Of a stretch of DNA of 64,000 nt, positions 1 through 10,803 are shown one piece after another (positions within the stretch are counted from its first letter, which is position 1; each line of letters begins with the position of its first letter). The notes beneath the pieces were generated by a model that worked only from the letters and a program-made list of their open reading frames with translations, was not told the DNA's origin and made no database searches. The DNA is from Takakia lepidozioides. Its lineage: Eukaryota > Streptophyta > Takakiopsida > Takakiales > Takakiaceae. The translations under genes were made by a program, and so were the position numbers. The DNA lies in NCBI GenBank assembly GCA_030704615.1, contig CM060731.1:57578756-57642755 (forward strand). The letters are read 5' to 3'.

Positions 1-2
1 TG

Positions 3-345
3 CATCCCAGAATTAAGGAAATCCATGCTGAGCTGAGAAGATTGTCTGGGCAGATGAAGGAGGCGGGGTATTGCCTGACACGCGCTTTGTATTGCATGAT
101 GTGGGGGAGGAGGGAAAAGGAATTTTCTTTGCCACCACAGTGAGAAGCTGGCCATTGGTTTTGGGCTGATCAGCACGACCCCTAGGACGCCTCTCCGTCT
201 CATCAAGAATCTTCGAGTGTGTGGTGACTGCCACACCTCCACCAAATTCATCTCAAAGATTGTTGGCCGAGCAATTGTTGTACGGGACGCTAACCGCTTT
301 CACCACTTTGAAGATGGGATTTGTTCTTGTGGGGATTACTGGTGA
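3..345 (+). pseudogene. 3' end of a PPR gene, DYW domain, frameshifted
   Basis: Conceptual translation in three successive frames gives the C-terminal DYW domain of a plant pentatricopeptide-repeat protein: the E+/DYW start (HPRIKEIHAELRRL), the zinc-site stretch [34 protein letters not shown], and the terminal FHHF...CSCGDYW followed by TGA at 343-345. DYW proteins act as cytidine deaminases in organelle C-to-U RNA editing; the HSE and CxxC zinc ligands are visible. The frame changes near 72-74 and again near 128-130, each consistent with one missing base, so the reading frame is broken as given. The gene runs off the left edge. It could be a pseudogene or a gene with two sequencing errors in G- or T-rich runs. 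Confidence 0.8.
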
Positions 346-1790
346 AAGGATGTTTTCTTGGAAAGATGCGAGTGTCTTGCTTCATTCATTGATCTGTGTA
401 GCTACTCAGATCATCCACCATTTCCTGAGAGTATTGACCATGATGTATTGTTGAGTGCATTTCCTGTGGCATATCCACGGGAAACGATAGTGGCGTCTAC
501 CCGGCATAGGTGGGAAGTCAGCCCATAATTGCACTTGACTGAAGGGGTGATATTGGACTGACTTTGGTGACAGTGGATGGAAATCAGAGTGCTGTCCTAA
601 TTCTGGGTTTGGGTGGTGGAGCTTCTCCAAAGCTTGAAGATGGAAGTGAATACGAATTTTGATGAGCTTGATTAGAGGGGGCAGCCCTGTGCACAAGTTT
701 GTTCAGCATCTTAAATTTGCACATGTTTGTTTGTTTCTTGTGGTGTGGCTTTGGATGGAGCCCTTGAGGAACTTGCATGAATATTGTCAAAAGCTATCCC
801 ACCAAGATCCAATCCCATGGTGGCTGCTTGAAAGTTCATATAGTGATTGTAAGGGTATTTGGGTATGTTGTTATTAATTGATGCCGCTTGACTCCCTCAC
901 ACCATAACATCGGTTTGTGCATGTTGGAGTTCAAGGTTGGGGGACGGAGGGCACCCACTTCAGAACACAATTGCTACAGTTGGAGACCAGATTTGGGAGC
1001 ATGTATGAAACAACTATGCATGGTTTCATGCAACAATAACTGCCAGTGTCCACAGACACAGGTCTCTATCGCCGGTGTGACTCCCAGTGTTCTCAGTAAC
1101 TAATTTAGCTGCCAATCTCAAACAAGCCAAAAAACTCTCCTCAAGTCCCCTTCAAGAAAAGTGAGGTCTTTTTCTCTTGCTTCCAGGAACCGTCCAACAT
1201 CCCAAAAATGAAGCTTTGGTCTGTCATGTTTGTTCAATTAATATCAATAAAATTACACCCAACTAAGGGATAATTTATGTGAATAATAAGAGGACGATAA
1301 ACTTACTGCTCCTCCTTTGATCAGAAGGATTTGTAGCGAGCTGTGGTGCGATGCTCAATTGTGCATTTTCGTTCCTCGCATGCAAGTTTTGGGATAAAGT
1401 AAGCATATAGGAATAATGCCTCTCAAGTTTGCATTAGAGGACGGTTCAGGAATTAAATTGGGGGATATATGTATCCTAGCCGCATGAAAAATAAAATCGA
1501 CTAAAAGGGAGTTGACATCTGCGAGTTTGCGAGTTTGAGAGCGGGAGGGTGGCGTGAGGTTTGCCGTGCCACCTGTGGGGAGCAATCCGCCTCCCGGCAC
1601 CCATCTTCTTGCGCTTTGCACATGCCTCCATAAAAGGCACTTGATGTATTCTTATACCGAGCCACCGGTGGGGATGGTCTAACCTCGGGATGGTCTAACC
1701 AGGATATATAACGTTTGACGGGCCGTGCTCACCGTGGAGATGCTCTAAAAGTCAAACGCGTAAAGCTGCCGTTGAAACAGTAAACGGTAC
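346..1790. other. Intergenic, no gene recognised
   Basis: Downstream of the DYW fragment only short open frames occur, with no recognisable domain. No RNA gene or clear repeat was seen. Confidence 0.5.
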
Positions 1791-3068
1791 TTGACACCCC
1801 TTAGTCAAACACCAATCAACTTTATGCGTTCACACGGACCAAAGACTGCGCGAGAAGATAAGAGTCCGCAGGCCGCTAAAGCACGATGCTTGCGGTGGCG
1901 GTGCTTCCAGTTGGAATCAAGTCTTCCATTTCACTGCGTGGGCCAAGGAACCGAGTTACGATGGGCATCGGAGATCTCCAGATGGTGCATAAGACCTCGT
2001 TCCTCCCCAAGGACGAGCCAAATCGCTGTAGGAGCCCTTGCCCTTCATCTTGAGAGCCTTGCGTTAGACTGCAGGAGCCTTAGCCTGAACTTCTACATCT
2101 CTTCTATGTCTGAAAAGGTTGGAGCTGAAGAAACGTACTGGCAAGATTCTCATTGCAGGTCTTTCCAGGATGACGTTATTCGAGATAGTACGAACTATGA
2201 ACGTATGAACATTTGTAAAGTTAGTCTTGAACTGCCTTCACCGTCTGCTAAAAAATTGAAGTCAAGTTTGAATCTGGAGATCCCGTTTTTAGTATGTATG
2301 TACCGAAGACTTACGTTCGAATACGTTCTGGAGAACCCTAGAAACTTCCTTCCTGCTTTGGAGGTCATTAGTCGCTGCTCAAGATACCTCCGACCTTCAG
2401 GCTAACGTTGACCTTCAGGTTTCCTCAGATCTTAAGGTTACCTCCGCCGGAGATGTCCATCAGTTCCGGTGCTTCTTCTTTCTCTGTTTCTACAAAGGGT
2501 TCTCAGTCATTTCTTACGTTCTCCTACCTTTTATGTACGCTGATGTTTTGGAGGGGAAAAAGCGTACCCCGTGTTCGGCGACGTAGCTTGCATGCCCCTT
2601 GCCTCAATTCTCACTCTCAAGCTTCAACCGTAGTGAGCGAGCGTACAGCTGATCGACCCAGCAATCCATCAATTCTCTTACACATGAACGCAAGCAGTGC
2701 TCACCTTCTCGCCGTCATATGAGTACCAAGACTACGGAAGCCCCCGGATCACAACTTTCCTCCGCCCAAGAGGTTTGAGCTCAGGATCTGCATGTACTGC
2801 ACATGCCAGTGTGGTCGAGCTCAAATTTCTCGTAAGGACTGAGTTCAGTTTTGCAAGTTTATCCGAAGGTGAGTTATCGTATTATCATTCGGTTGTTCAA
2901 CCTCGGAGGCGTGTGGTTGCTGCTCATGGACTGAGAGTTATCCCTACGATGACCAGTGACCAAGGAATTGTTGTACGTGCAGGTCCTGAGAAATTTGATG
3001 GAGTTATTGGAGTTTGTGTCCTAGTTCCATTGATCACGAGGGATGTTCAACATTTTCTCCACTTTTGA
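1791..3068 (+). other. Upstream region with unassigned open frames
   Basis: Open frames at 1791-2405 (204 codons, no ATG-anchored family match), 2408-2722 and 2697-3068 overlap here. None contains a motif I recognise and none is clearly spliced to another. The stretch may be 5' flank of the lectin kinase or a decayed gene. I would not annotate a protein. Confidence 0.25.
2608..2698 (+). repeat. Diverged direct repeat, copy 1 (partner 3170-3262)
   Basis: Shares an ordered series of blocks with 3170-3262: CAAGCTT, a CCG-AGTGAG-GAG-GT block, GCTGA-C-ACCCAGC, and CACATGAACG-AAG. The order and spacing are kept with scattered substitutions and one indel. The second copy lies directly upstream of the receptor-kinase start codon, so this may be a duplicated promoter or leader segment. 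Confidence 0.6.
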
Positions 3069-3169
3069 GCTTCAAATGGACATCCAGCTGCAACCAAGGA
3101 ATAGACCTGTTTCTAACATTCCAATCCCTCTTGAATCAAAGGATCCGAACACCACCGGCCGCTTAGCAT

Positions 3170-3262
3170 CAATTGTCAGTTCCAAGCTTGACCCGCAGTG
3201 AGTGAGAGTGCGGCTGACCCAGCGACCCACCTGCGACCCATTGCAGCTTTCCACATGAACGA
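3170..3262 (+). repeat. Diverged direct repeat, copy 2 (5' flank of lectin kinase)
   Basis: Partner of 2608-2698. It lies about 110-200 bp upstream of the lectin receptor kinase ATG and is probably in its promoter or 5' leader. Confidence 0.6.
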
Positions 3263-3370
3263 AGATAGGACGAAGATGCAGCACTTGATCCGAAGACGAG
3301 TAGGTGGGATCGGAAGAGGATCGGCAGGTCATGAGCGTAGCTAGCTGCAGCGTCTCTAGAGATCAACAAC

Positions 3371-6106
3371 ATGAAGCTCTTCATTGAGGTCTCGGTATTG
3401 GTATGTGTTATTTTCCTGCTTGATATTGGCGACGCTCAACCTGGCACTCCGTCTGCTCCATTCGTCGACTTCACCTACCCGAATACCAGCGCCAAATCTG
3501 AACCATCGTATCCATTTCCCAGTTCGTCGACTTACCGGCAAGGCCAGTCTAACGTTGAGATTGCCACTGAAAACTGTTTCCGATCACGGTCTGTACATGG
3601 AGTTAATGACTCGGCCGTTGAAGGAACGACTGGGAAATGTCTGCATCCCACACCCATCCGCTTTAAGGACTCCTCAGGTTCTGTTTTCTCATTTAGCACC
3701 GTATTTGTGGCTGTTGTCATACTTGGATCGCCCTCAGTACTGCGGAGAGGATACGGAACATATGGTTCAAGGTGGTCAAATAATCTGGAAGGGTTTGCTT
3801 TTGCTATTCTTCCTGATTATAATATATCGGTAGGAGGCGACGGAGGATACCTCGGCCTGCTCAATGCCACTGGGAATGGGAACCCTCAGTCACACGCTTT
3901 TGCAGTGGAGATTGACACCGTCCAGAGCCCTGAATTTTCAGACCCTGATTTTTACCACATAGGAGTTGACATCAACAACATGAACTCATCTTCATGGGCT
4001 GGGATCGATGGTCCATCTAACTATTGGGACACAGACGATAGAATCATATGGGAACTGCAAGTTTGGATAGATTATGACAGCTCAACACAAGCGCTGAGTG
4101 TCGCCATTTTGGACATCTCGCAAAGTATTTGTCCAGCCAAATCTCTTGGATTGCCTAATATGATGGATCTAAGCATACAGCTTGACCTTTCAAACGTTCT
4201 CAATGAATACATGTATGTGGGTTTCACTTCTGCCCGGTCCTCCTCTTACTCGGACACGCTCAGAGATAGTACGAACGTTGATCCTGATGGGAACGATTAC
4301 CTCTTCGGAATCTATGGATGGAGTTTTAGTACGGCCAACTCCACCACCAGTGCGCGGAGTTCCTCATTGACGTGTTTTCCTCGTCAAGCATATATTACTA
4401 AGAGGACTCTGTGGGATCGACATCCATACCTTGTCAACCTAGTGTCAGTCCTGGGTGCCCTGCTGGTCCTTTCTGTTATCTACTCCATCATCTACTCAGT
4501 CTATGTGCGATGGGATGAAAGACGGAAGTGGAGGTTCAACATCGATGCCGATTTGGAAGCAGGTCCTCACACATTCACGTACAGAGAGCTGGCCCTCTCG
4601 ACAAATAACTTCAGTGCGAAGCAGGCTTTGGGCCGCGGTGGATTCGGAAGCGTCTACAAGGGTTTCTTGCCCGGAAACCAACAATACGTAGCAATCAAAC
4701 GAGTATCGCGGGAATCGAAACAAGGTGAGCGCGAGTTCCTGGCGGAGGTGACGATCATTGGCAGGATTCGGCATCGTAATTTGGTGAGGCTGCAAGGTTG
4801 GTGTCACGAACGTGGAGAGCTGTTGTTGGTGTACGATTACATGCCCGAAGGAAGCGTTGACAAGCTTCTTTTTGACGGCCATGCCGTCGGAGCGGAGGGC
4901 AAACTTGACGGAGATGTACGATTCCCTTGGGAGAGAAGGTAGACTCTTCCTCCCTTGATCACTATGCGCACAATTTGAAGATCCCAATTGTCCTCAAAAT
5001 CAGCAATGAGCATGAAGCTCATTTTATAACACTGATTCGAGACTGATTCACTTGTTGCATAAAATTGAATGTGTGCTGGCTTATCGTCAGATTCAAGATC
5101 ATACGAGACGTAGCGTCAGCACTTGTGTATTTACATTACGAGTGCGAAGAACGGATCATTCATCGAGATGTGAAAGCAGCGAACGTGATGCTGGACTCAA
5201 AATTCAACGCACGATTGGGAGATTTTGGGTTAGCGCGGTCGTATCAGCACAGCCTGCTCTCTCAACAAAGCACCAATGTGGCCGGCACATTTGGGTACCT
5301 GGCCCCCGAATTGTATCACACCGGTAACATGAATCATTTTCTTTGTCTGCGCCCCCCTCTCTTTTCTTGGCTCCGCTGTGATCTGGGTTTTGTTGTACAC
5401 CCTTGGAACGTTGTTGTCGTTACACTCTGTATCTTCGCTCCATGATTCCTAAAAATGTAATCTCGGTTCAATCTTCAAACTTTCTGTCATTTCTTAGAGC
5501 TAATCCTCCATCTTTGACGAAAGGTGTAACTACAGCTTTGAACAAATAATAAATATCCCGGGGAATCGAGTTGTAATTGCAGGGAAGCAAACAGAGCAGA
5601 CGGACGTGTTCAGCTACGGGGTTTTTATATTAGAAGTGGCATGCGGAAGAAAACCGATCCATTACGACAGTTCCAATGATGTGGTCTTGCTTCTGGATTA
5701 TGTTTGGGACCAGTGGAGTAATTCTCGTATATCGGACGCTGCCGACCCCAAACTCGCCGAACTATATAACGTTGATGAATTGACCAAAGTTCTGTGTCTA
5801 GGGCTCCTCTGTACCCACCCTGATCCTGCCGCAAGGCCGTCCATGCGCCATGTGCTTCTCATCCTCACTGGAGACATAGCTCTTCCCACAGTACCAACAT
5901 CGAAACCCCATATGGTGTTTTCTATCCGGCGCACATTATCAAAGGACCTTGACACAACTACGACGGTAGATTATGACAGTGACCACACACAAGGAGAAAT
6001 GGAGGTTCATGTCCCACCTAGTCGAGCAGGGACTTCGGAGATCATTCCCTTGGAAAATGCTCTGCACAGCGACCAAATAAGTCTCATGCGGGCAAAAAGT
6101 GCATGA
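3371..6106 (+). CDS. L-type (legume-lectin) receptor-like kinase
   Basis: Exons 3371-4938, 5091-5323 and 5583-6106 join in phase to 774 residues. Order: signal peptide (1-22, [20 protein letters not shown]), legume-lectin domain (about 27-320, with the conserved stretches [17 protein letters not shown] and [14 protein letters not shown]), single membrane span (about 353-378), then a Ser/Thr kinase. Kinase motifs: glycine loop [11 protein letters not shown] (about 421), VAIKR with the ATP lysine (about 443), HRDVKAAN (about 547), DFG (about 567), APE (about 594) and TDVFSYGV. The RD motif and all catalytic residues are present, so it is predicted active. The family senses extracellular ligands at the plasma membrane in immunity and development; the ligand is unknown. 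Introns 1 (152 bp) and 2 (259 bp) have GT-AG ends and lie inside the kinase domain. Confidence 0.93.
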
Positions 6107-7370
6107 AGGGACAAATTGCAGGATGCCAGGAGCTTATTAAGGGTGACACCAGCTTATTATACTTCTCCATCTCGGGCATCTCCATAAGTACTCTCAGGAT
6201 CATGTTGTCATAATCAGGGGAGGTTCACTGTTAGCACCAGGTCATTGAAAACAGAGCGCATGTAGTCCACAAAGGGTACAGAGAGGCAAGGCCAGTTGAA
6301 AGGTAATAGGTATACATTCGGCAGTCTCAGACTTCAACTTACTGGCCCGGGCAAGGTATTGGACTGAGTGCGGTGACTGCAATTTGTCTCCAATTTGTGT
6401 ACTCTGCGAACCCCTCCAAAGTTTGCATCTTCTACACATCTGCTATATCGATGAGGCGCAGGGCTGATTCAGATCACTCCACTGACAAGTACAATGGCAC
6501 CCGTTGAGAATTTGAGGTATGTGGTGTTCTCAAAGTAAAGCCCGTTATGTTACATGCGCATTGCCACAAACATTTGATGCCCAGAGCAAAATTTCTCCAC
6601 GAGTTCAAAGTAGAGACTTATCGGGACGTATCCCCCTAAACGCCCACCAAGCCCGTTTTGGGCTTTTGGGTTTAGAAAATTCTGAATAACTTTTCAGTTT
6701 CTCCATGGAATAGTGTGAAAAAAAATATACTGTTCCTGGGCATTTGGCACACCAGGATTACTGCCCTTCAATCTGCCAGTAGCAAACTCATCAGGCAAGC
6801 AAGGGGTTAGGTTGTGATGAAGGTAATTCTCCTTGTTTTATGCTAAGATTTCTCCATGTCACGTGTGTGAGAGAGAGAAAAAGAGGGGATTTGCCCAGGT
6901 TTGACCAAGTGGCAACATCACACGCATTGGCCAAAATTGGATTCTTTTTGGCTTGTTGGATGAGGGATCCCAAGGCGATGAATCCATGGTAATCTCGCCT
7001 CAATCCTAGTTGGTCCCTGACATTCAAATCTTTGAAAACCTACCAAAAAATGATATGTTTCTCCAATGGGCCTCACATTCAAGGTCATGGACACATGTCA
7101 ACCCTACAAGACTCCTTGTTCTAAATTTAGCCAATTCTTCCCTTCTTTTTTTGGACCCCCTCATCTCATTCCTTAATACACGTGGCCTTCCTACATAGGC
7201 GCCCCACTCTAATTCATGGGCCACAGCTGGACCACTCTAGAATCAGGGCCCAAATGAAACTGCTCTACATATTCAAGAGTGGTATTTTCTACAGCTGGGG
7301 TAGAATTGGTAAGTGGGTGCAAGAGGAAGTACACACATAATGTGCGGTCAAGTTCGGCATCAGTTGCAGG
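6107..7370. other. Intergenic, 3' flank of the lectin kinase
   Basis: No coding, RNA or repeat feature recognised. The start of this stretch is presumably 3' UTR. Confidence 0.4.
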
Positions 7371-8340
7371 TCAATTGACGTGCCATTTCAATGCTGCAAA
7401 ATGTGGTGTCCAGAGAACCCCAACTGTTCGGACCAAACTTGTCGAATGATGGTGTACTCTCGGCGGGTGGGGACGTGGGGACTCAACGTCCATATCATAT
7501 GTTTCCCAGTCCTCATCACAAATAGAATCACCTTCGTAATCTTCCATGGTATAAATCTCATCCCCCTCCTTCATAGGACTATCAAATTCGAAGGTAGGGA
7601 ACCCAACAGCCTCTGGCAGTTTGGCACATATTGTAGACAACAAATGCCTTACACCCCACTCTCCCAAGTCCACCACGTACATTTCACACCAGCAGGCATA
7701 CTGTTGTAGGTTTCCATGACACAGCCAACTGCCCAATCAGTGTCTATGGGAGTAACAGTCTCTGCCCCTTCATGAAAACATGACAGAGTACCCTCACTCA
7801 CCATTCCCATGTAACGAAATTGTGTGCAGGAACTTGAGACAATGGCTGACCCCTCCATGTATTCTCTTGCCCTCTCTCTCTCGAGCATTGTGGGATGTCT
7901 TCCATACTATCTACATGAAAATCGATACCAAAATTGAGACAATTAGGCCCTTCATGAAGACATGACACAGTACCCTCACTCTCCATTCCCATGTAACCAA
8001 ATTGTGTGCAGGCACTTAAGACAATGGCTGACCCCTCCATGTATTATCTTGCCCTCTCTCTCGAGCATTGTGGGATGTCTTCCATATTATCTACACGAAA
8101 ATCGATACCAAAATTGAGACAATTAGGCTGCAACACTTTCAGAGGAGACCTACGTAGGCATGACAAAACAGAAGCAGCAGGCACAGTATCCCCGACTTCA
8201 TGCTGCAACCCAAAACCCACCCCCGAATCACATTTCCTCCGCAGAATGGCCCTTGGATTTGGAGACGTCACAGTGGCAGGTATGGACCTCTTGACACAAG
8301 CTTGCTGCTTCAACTGCTTGAGAATCGGCATCAAGCCACA
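7371..8340 (-). pseudogene. Decayed coding region of unknown origin
   Basis: Minus-strand frames across this stretch read like protein, for example the acidic run KEGDEIYTMEDYEGDSICDE and the repeated stretch GSAIVLSACTQFGYMGMESE. They are broken into several frames with stops and interrupted by the 181-bp tandem duplication. Acidic character and repetition suggest a transposon- or gag-like remnant, but no domain is recognised. Confidence 0.3.
7765..8127. repeat. Tandem duplication, two copies of about 181 bp
   Basis: Copy 1 spans about 7765-7946 and copy 2 about 7947-8127. Both run from CCCTTCATGAA-ACATGACA to ACCAAAATTGAGACAATTAGG with only a few substitutions and a small CT indel. The period is not a multiple of three, so it breaks any reading frame. 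Confidence 0.9.
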
Positions 8341-8744
8341 AGGTTTCCCTAATCAAAGAGTTCACTTCCTCACTAAATCCCTCAGGATCGCCCTCTTCTC
8401 TTCACTCTTTCCAACCCAGCAACAGGCCCACTTACCTTCTAAACAGTAATCTCCAGTTGTGTGGCTTCAGGTGTCTGGGCCAATGCAAGGCACGAGGTGG
8501 AGGCGACGAAGCAAGCAGATAGCACTCAGACAAGCTACCAACAATCATTCTCACCTACTCTGCCGTCGCATGCTGTTCTACTTCGGCCCAACGAGTTAGG
8601 ATAGTCACTGCATGGGGTAGGAGTGCTGGAGGTGCTGGCGGCTCAATGGCTTCCCATACCTTCCGTGTCATGCACATACATATCGCTACACAACTACATC
8701 GTTGTCCAAACCACACAACACATATGCACACATCACACACTAGT

Positions 8745-8862
8745 CTACCATTAGTCCGTCACAAGTCCGCCACTAGGCTGTCACTAGGCAGTCACTAGTC
8801 TGTGCCACTCGTTTGCCACTAGGTAGCCACTGCCACTAGACTTCACTAGTCTGCCACAATGA
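8745..8862. repeat. Degenerate short repeat, CCACTAGtCTG-like
   Basis: About ten imperfect copies of a 10-11 bp motif (CACTAGTCTG, CACTAGGCTG, CACTAGGCAG, CACTAGGTAG and variants) stand in a row. This is a simple degenerate microsatellite; no function is inferred. Confidence 0.7.
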
Positions 8863-8929
8863 TGAATCAGAAGTACACAAGCTCACACAAACTGATGCAT
8901 ATATAAAATCATCACTTAAATACAGTCGA

Positions 8930-9180
8930 GCCAAGTGCACTCCATGCCATGGGGAATACACACTACGACACCATAGCTAGACGCAGTGAGGCTCAACTTG
9001 AGAAAGATGAGCCACACCGCGATCTGTTGTGGAGATGACCATGCTAGGTGCCCAAACATACCTTGGCCCCTGGCTTGACATTAGGCCAGTCCCAAACGTC
9101 AAAACATAGAAACTAGTTATTAACTAGCTAGTTTCACACTAGTGGTAAAATAACTTGACAGCTGTCGTGAGGTGCGACCA
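8930..9180 (-). repeat. Dispersed repeat with hairpin, copy A (partner 37795-38140)
   Basis: The reverse complement aligns in order with 37795-38140: GTGTGAAACTAG and AACTAGTTA blocks, a CCAGGG block, the hairpin GTGaGGCTCA...TTGAGCCTCAC, the TAGCTATGG-GT segment and TTCCCCA...GG-GTGCA. No terminal repeats or coding capacity were found, so it may be a MITE, TRIM or solo-LTR type element. Confidence 0.7.
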
Positions 9181-10803
9181 TGGATTTAGCTGGTTTTCAT
9201 AAAAACCGCTTTACGTACTTTTATGTACAGACTGTGATCCACATGAATTTGTTTATCAGGCCTTCATCTACACGTGTTTTTGAAGATTCAAGCAGTAGTA
9301 GGGACAAGCCCGGCTACTAGAACCTTTAGTTCTTCCCTAGGTGACTTGCAAGGCTGGAATGAAGTGAACATAACTTGGCTTTAAACTGGCAAGCTTCGAG
9401 CAGTTTGATTGCAAACCCACAGACTGGGGAGGAGGAAAGAGTTGTTGGACGGGAAGAATATAAGCTTTTTGGGCTTAATCACCGTGAGCACAGAACCAGG
9501 CTGGCATTAACTATTGAGCTGTGATCTTACATTTTACTGTCCATTAAGGCTGTAGACCCTGCCTGAACTTCCATAATCTAGTGGATGGTGACAAGATTAA
9601 TCAGACACTGATAATTGTGGTCCCCCCAATGTTAAGGGAAACTCTGCATTGCTGTGAATTGCTGTGGATGAGTGTATGTCAAAGCTTGGGTGGAACTACA
9701 ACAACATGTCCATGTGGCTGCAAAAGCAGTGATTGTCAGCGCCATCAAATGGAGTCCAACACCCAACCCCAATTACTTGCAATGTCAAGCAAAGATATTT
9801 CTTGGGGTTCAAGCAGTTGCTCTCAGAAGATACCTCCAAGTTTAAGTGAACTGCCAATAATATGCCACGTAAGCAAATTGCGCTCTTTAACAAGTCAACC
9901 ACAGACATCCAATATACCAAGGGCTGTATACACACCAGGAGGGGACAGTTATAGTACATAGGGACTTCTAACTGAATGTGAAGTCTTGACTTTTGACACT
10001 GCATCCTCAAAGGCTCCACTCAAATGTGTTCAACAAAGAAGAGCATACAAAGCCCAAGTTTTCTGATACAGAAACAGCTTAAATTCACTGCACAAAAGAA
10101 GCAGCCTTCCAGCCTGACCCTTTCTAAGATACATCTAAGTACACTCATCATTTCACATGCAGTCAATTTGACTGACTCCAACGGTTGTGCATCCAAGGAC
10201 ACTCTTGTTACAAAACATCAAGCAACACTTTGTCTACCATGCGGCTCAGGCAGATAACCTCTAAATCTAAACCAACATAACACAGTCACTCTGGTATAGG
10301 GTGTTATATGCCCGTTTCTTGGTTGGTGAACTGGGGCCAATTTGTCCTCTCTTTCTCCAGTTGCACTTGCCAACCCATGTTTGGATCCAAGAGTGGTCAG
10401 AACTACATGGAATGCATTTACTGCAAGACAGACTTCGGCTGTAAGGTCGGAGCCACTTGCACAGCTGTAGGCTTCACCTGTGGTTGAGATGATAGATGGT
10501 GGGACAAACTAACACCTTGGAATTGGAAGGATGAAGCTCATCGACTACATCTATTCGGATGTGGCATGAAACCGCAGAGATTTGCCTTGTTTTCCTACGA
10601 AACTTTATGCAGGCAACAGTAAAGGGTCAAAAAGCCACAAAGCTTGGGGAGCTCTGTCAACTAGCTGCGAAGATATCAATAGAAGTTGCCTGATACAAAT
10701 GTTGAAGCCATCAACGGGAACCACTACATGGTCATTTCGTACTGGTACACAGGAAAAACAGAGGGTGAGACAGGTCTTCAGCAAGGTTGACGAGAAAAGG
10801 AGG
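9181..10803. other. 3' flank of the HRD3 gene
   Basis: No gene is recognised. The right part probably contains the 3' UTR of the leftward HRD3/SEL1L gene that ends at 10804. Confidence 0.4.

Noticed and set aside
1791-2405. 204-codon ORF as a protein gene
   Set aside because: No ATG-anchored family similarity and no recognisable motif. A 14-base match to the lectin gene (GAGATAGTACGAAC) is too short to mean anything.
9581-10257. ORFs of 126 and 77 codons
   Set aside because: Probably 3' flank of HRD3; no motifs and composition like surrounding non-coding DNA.
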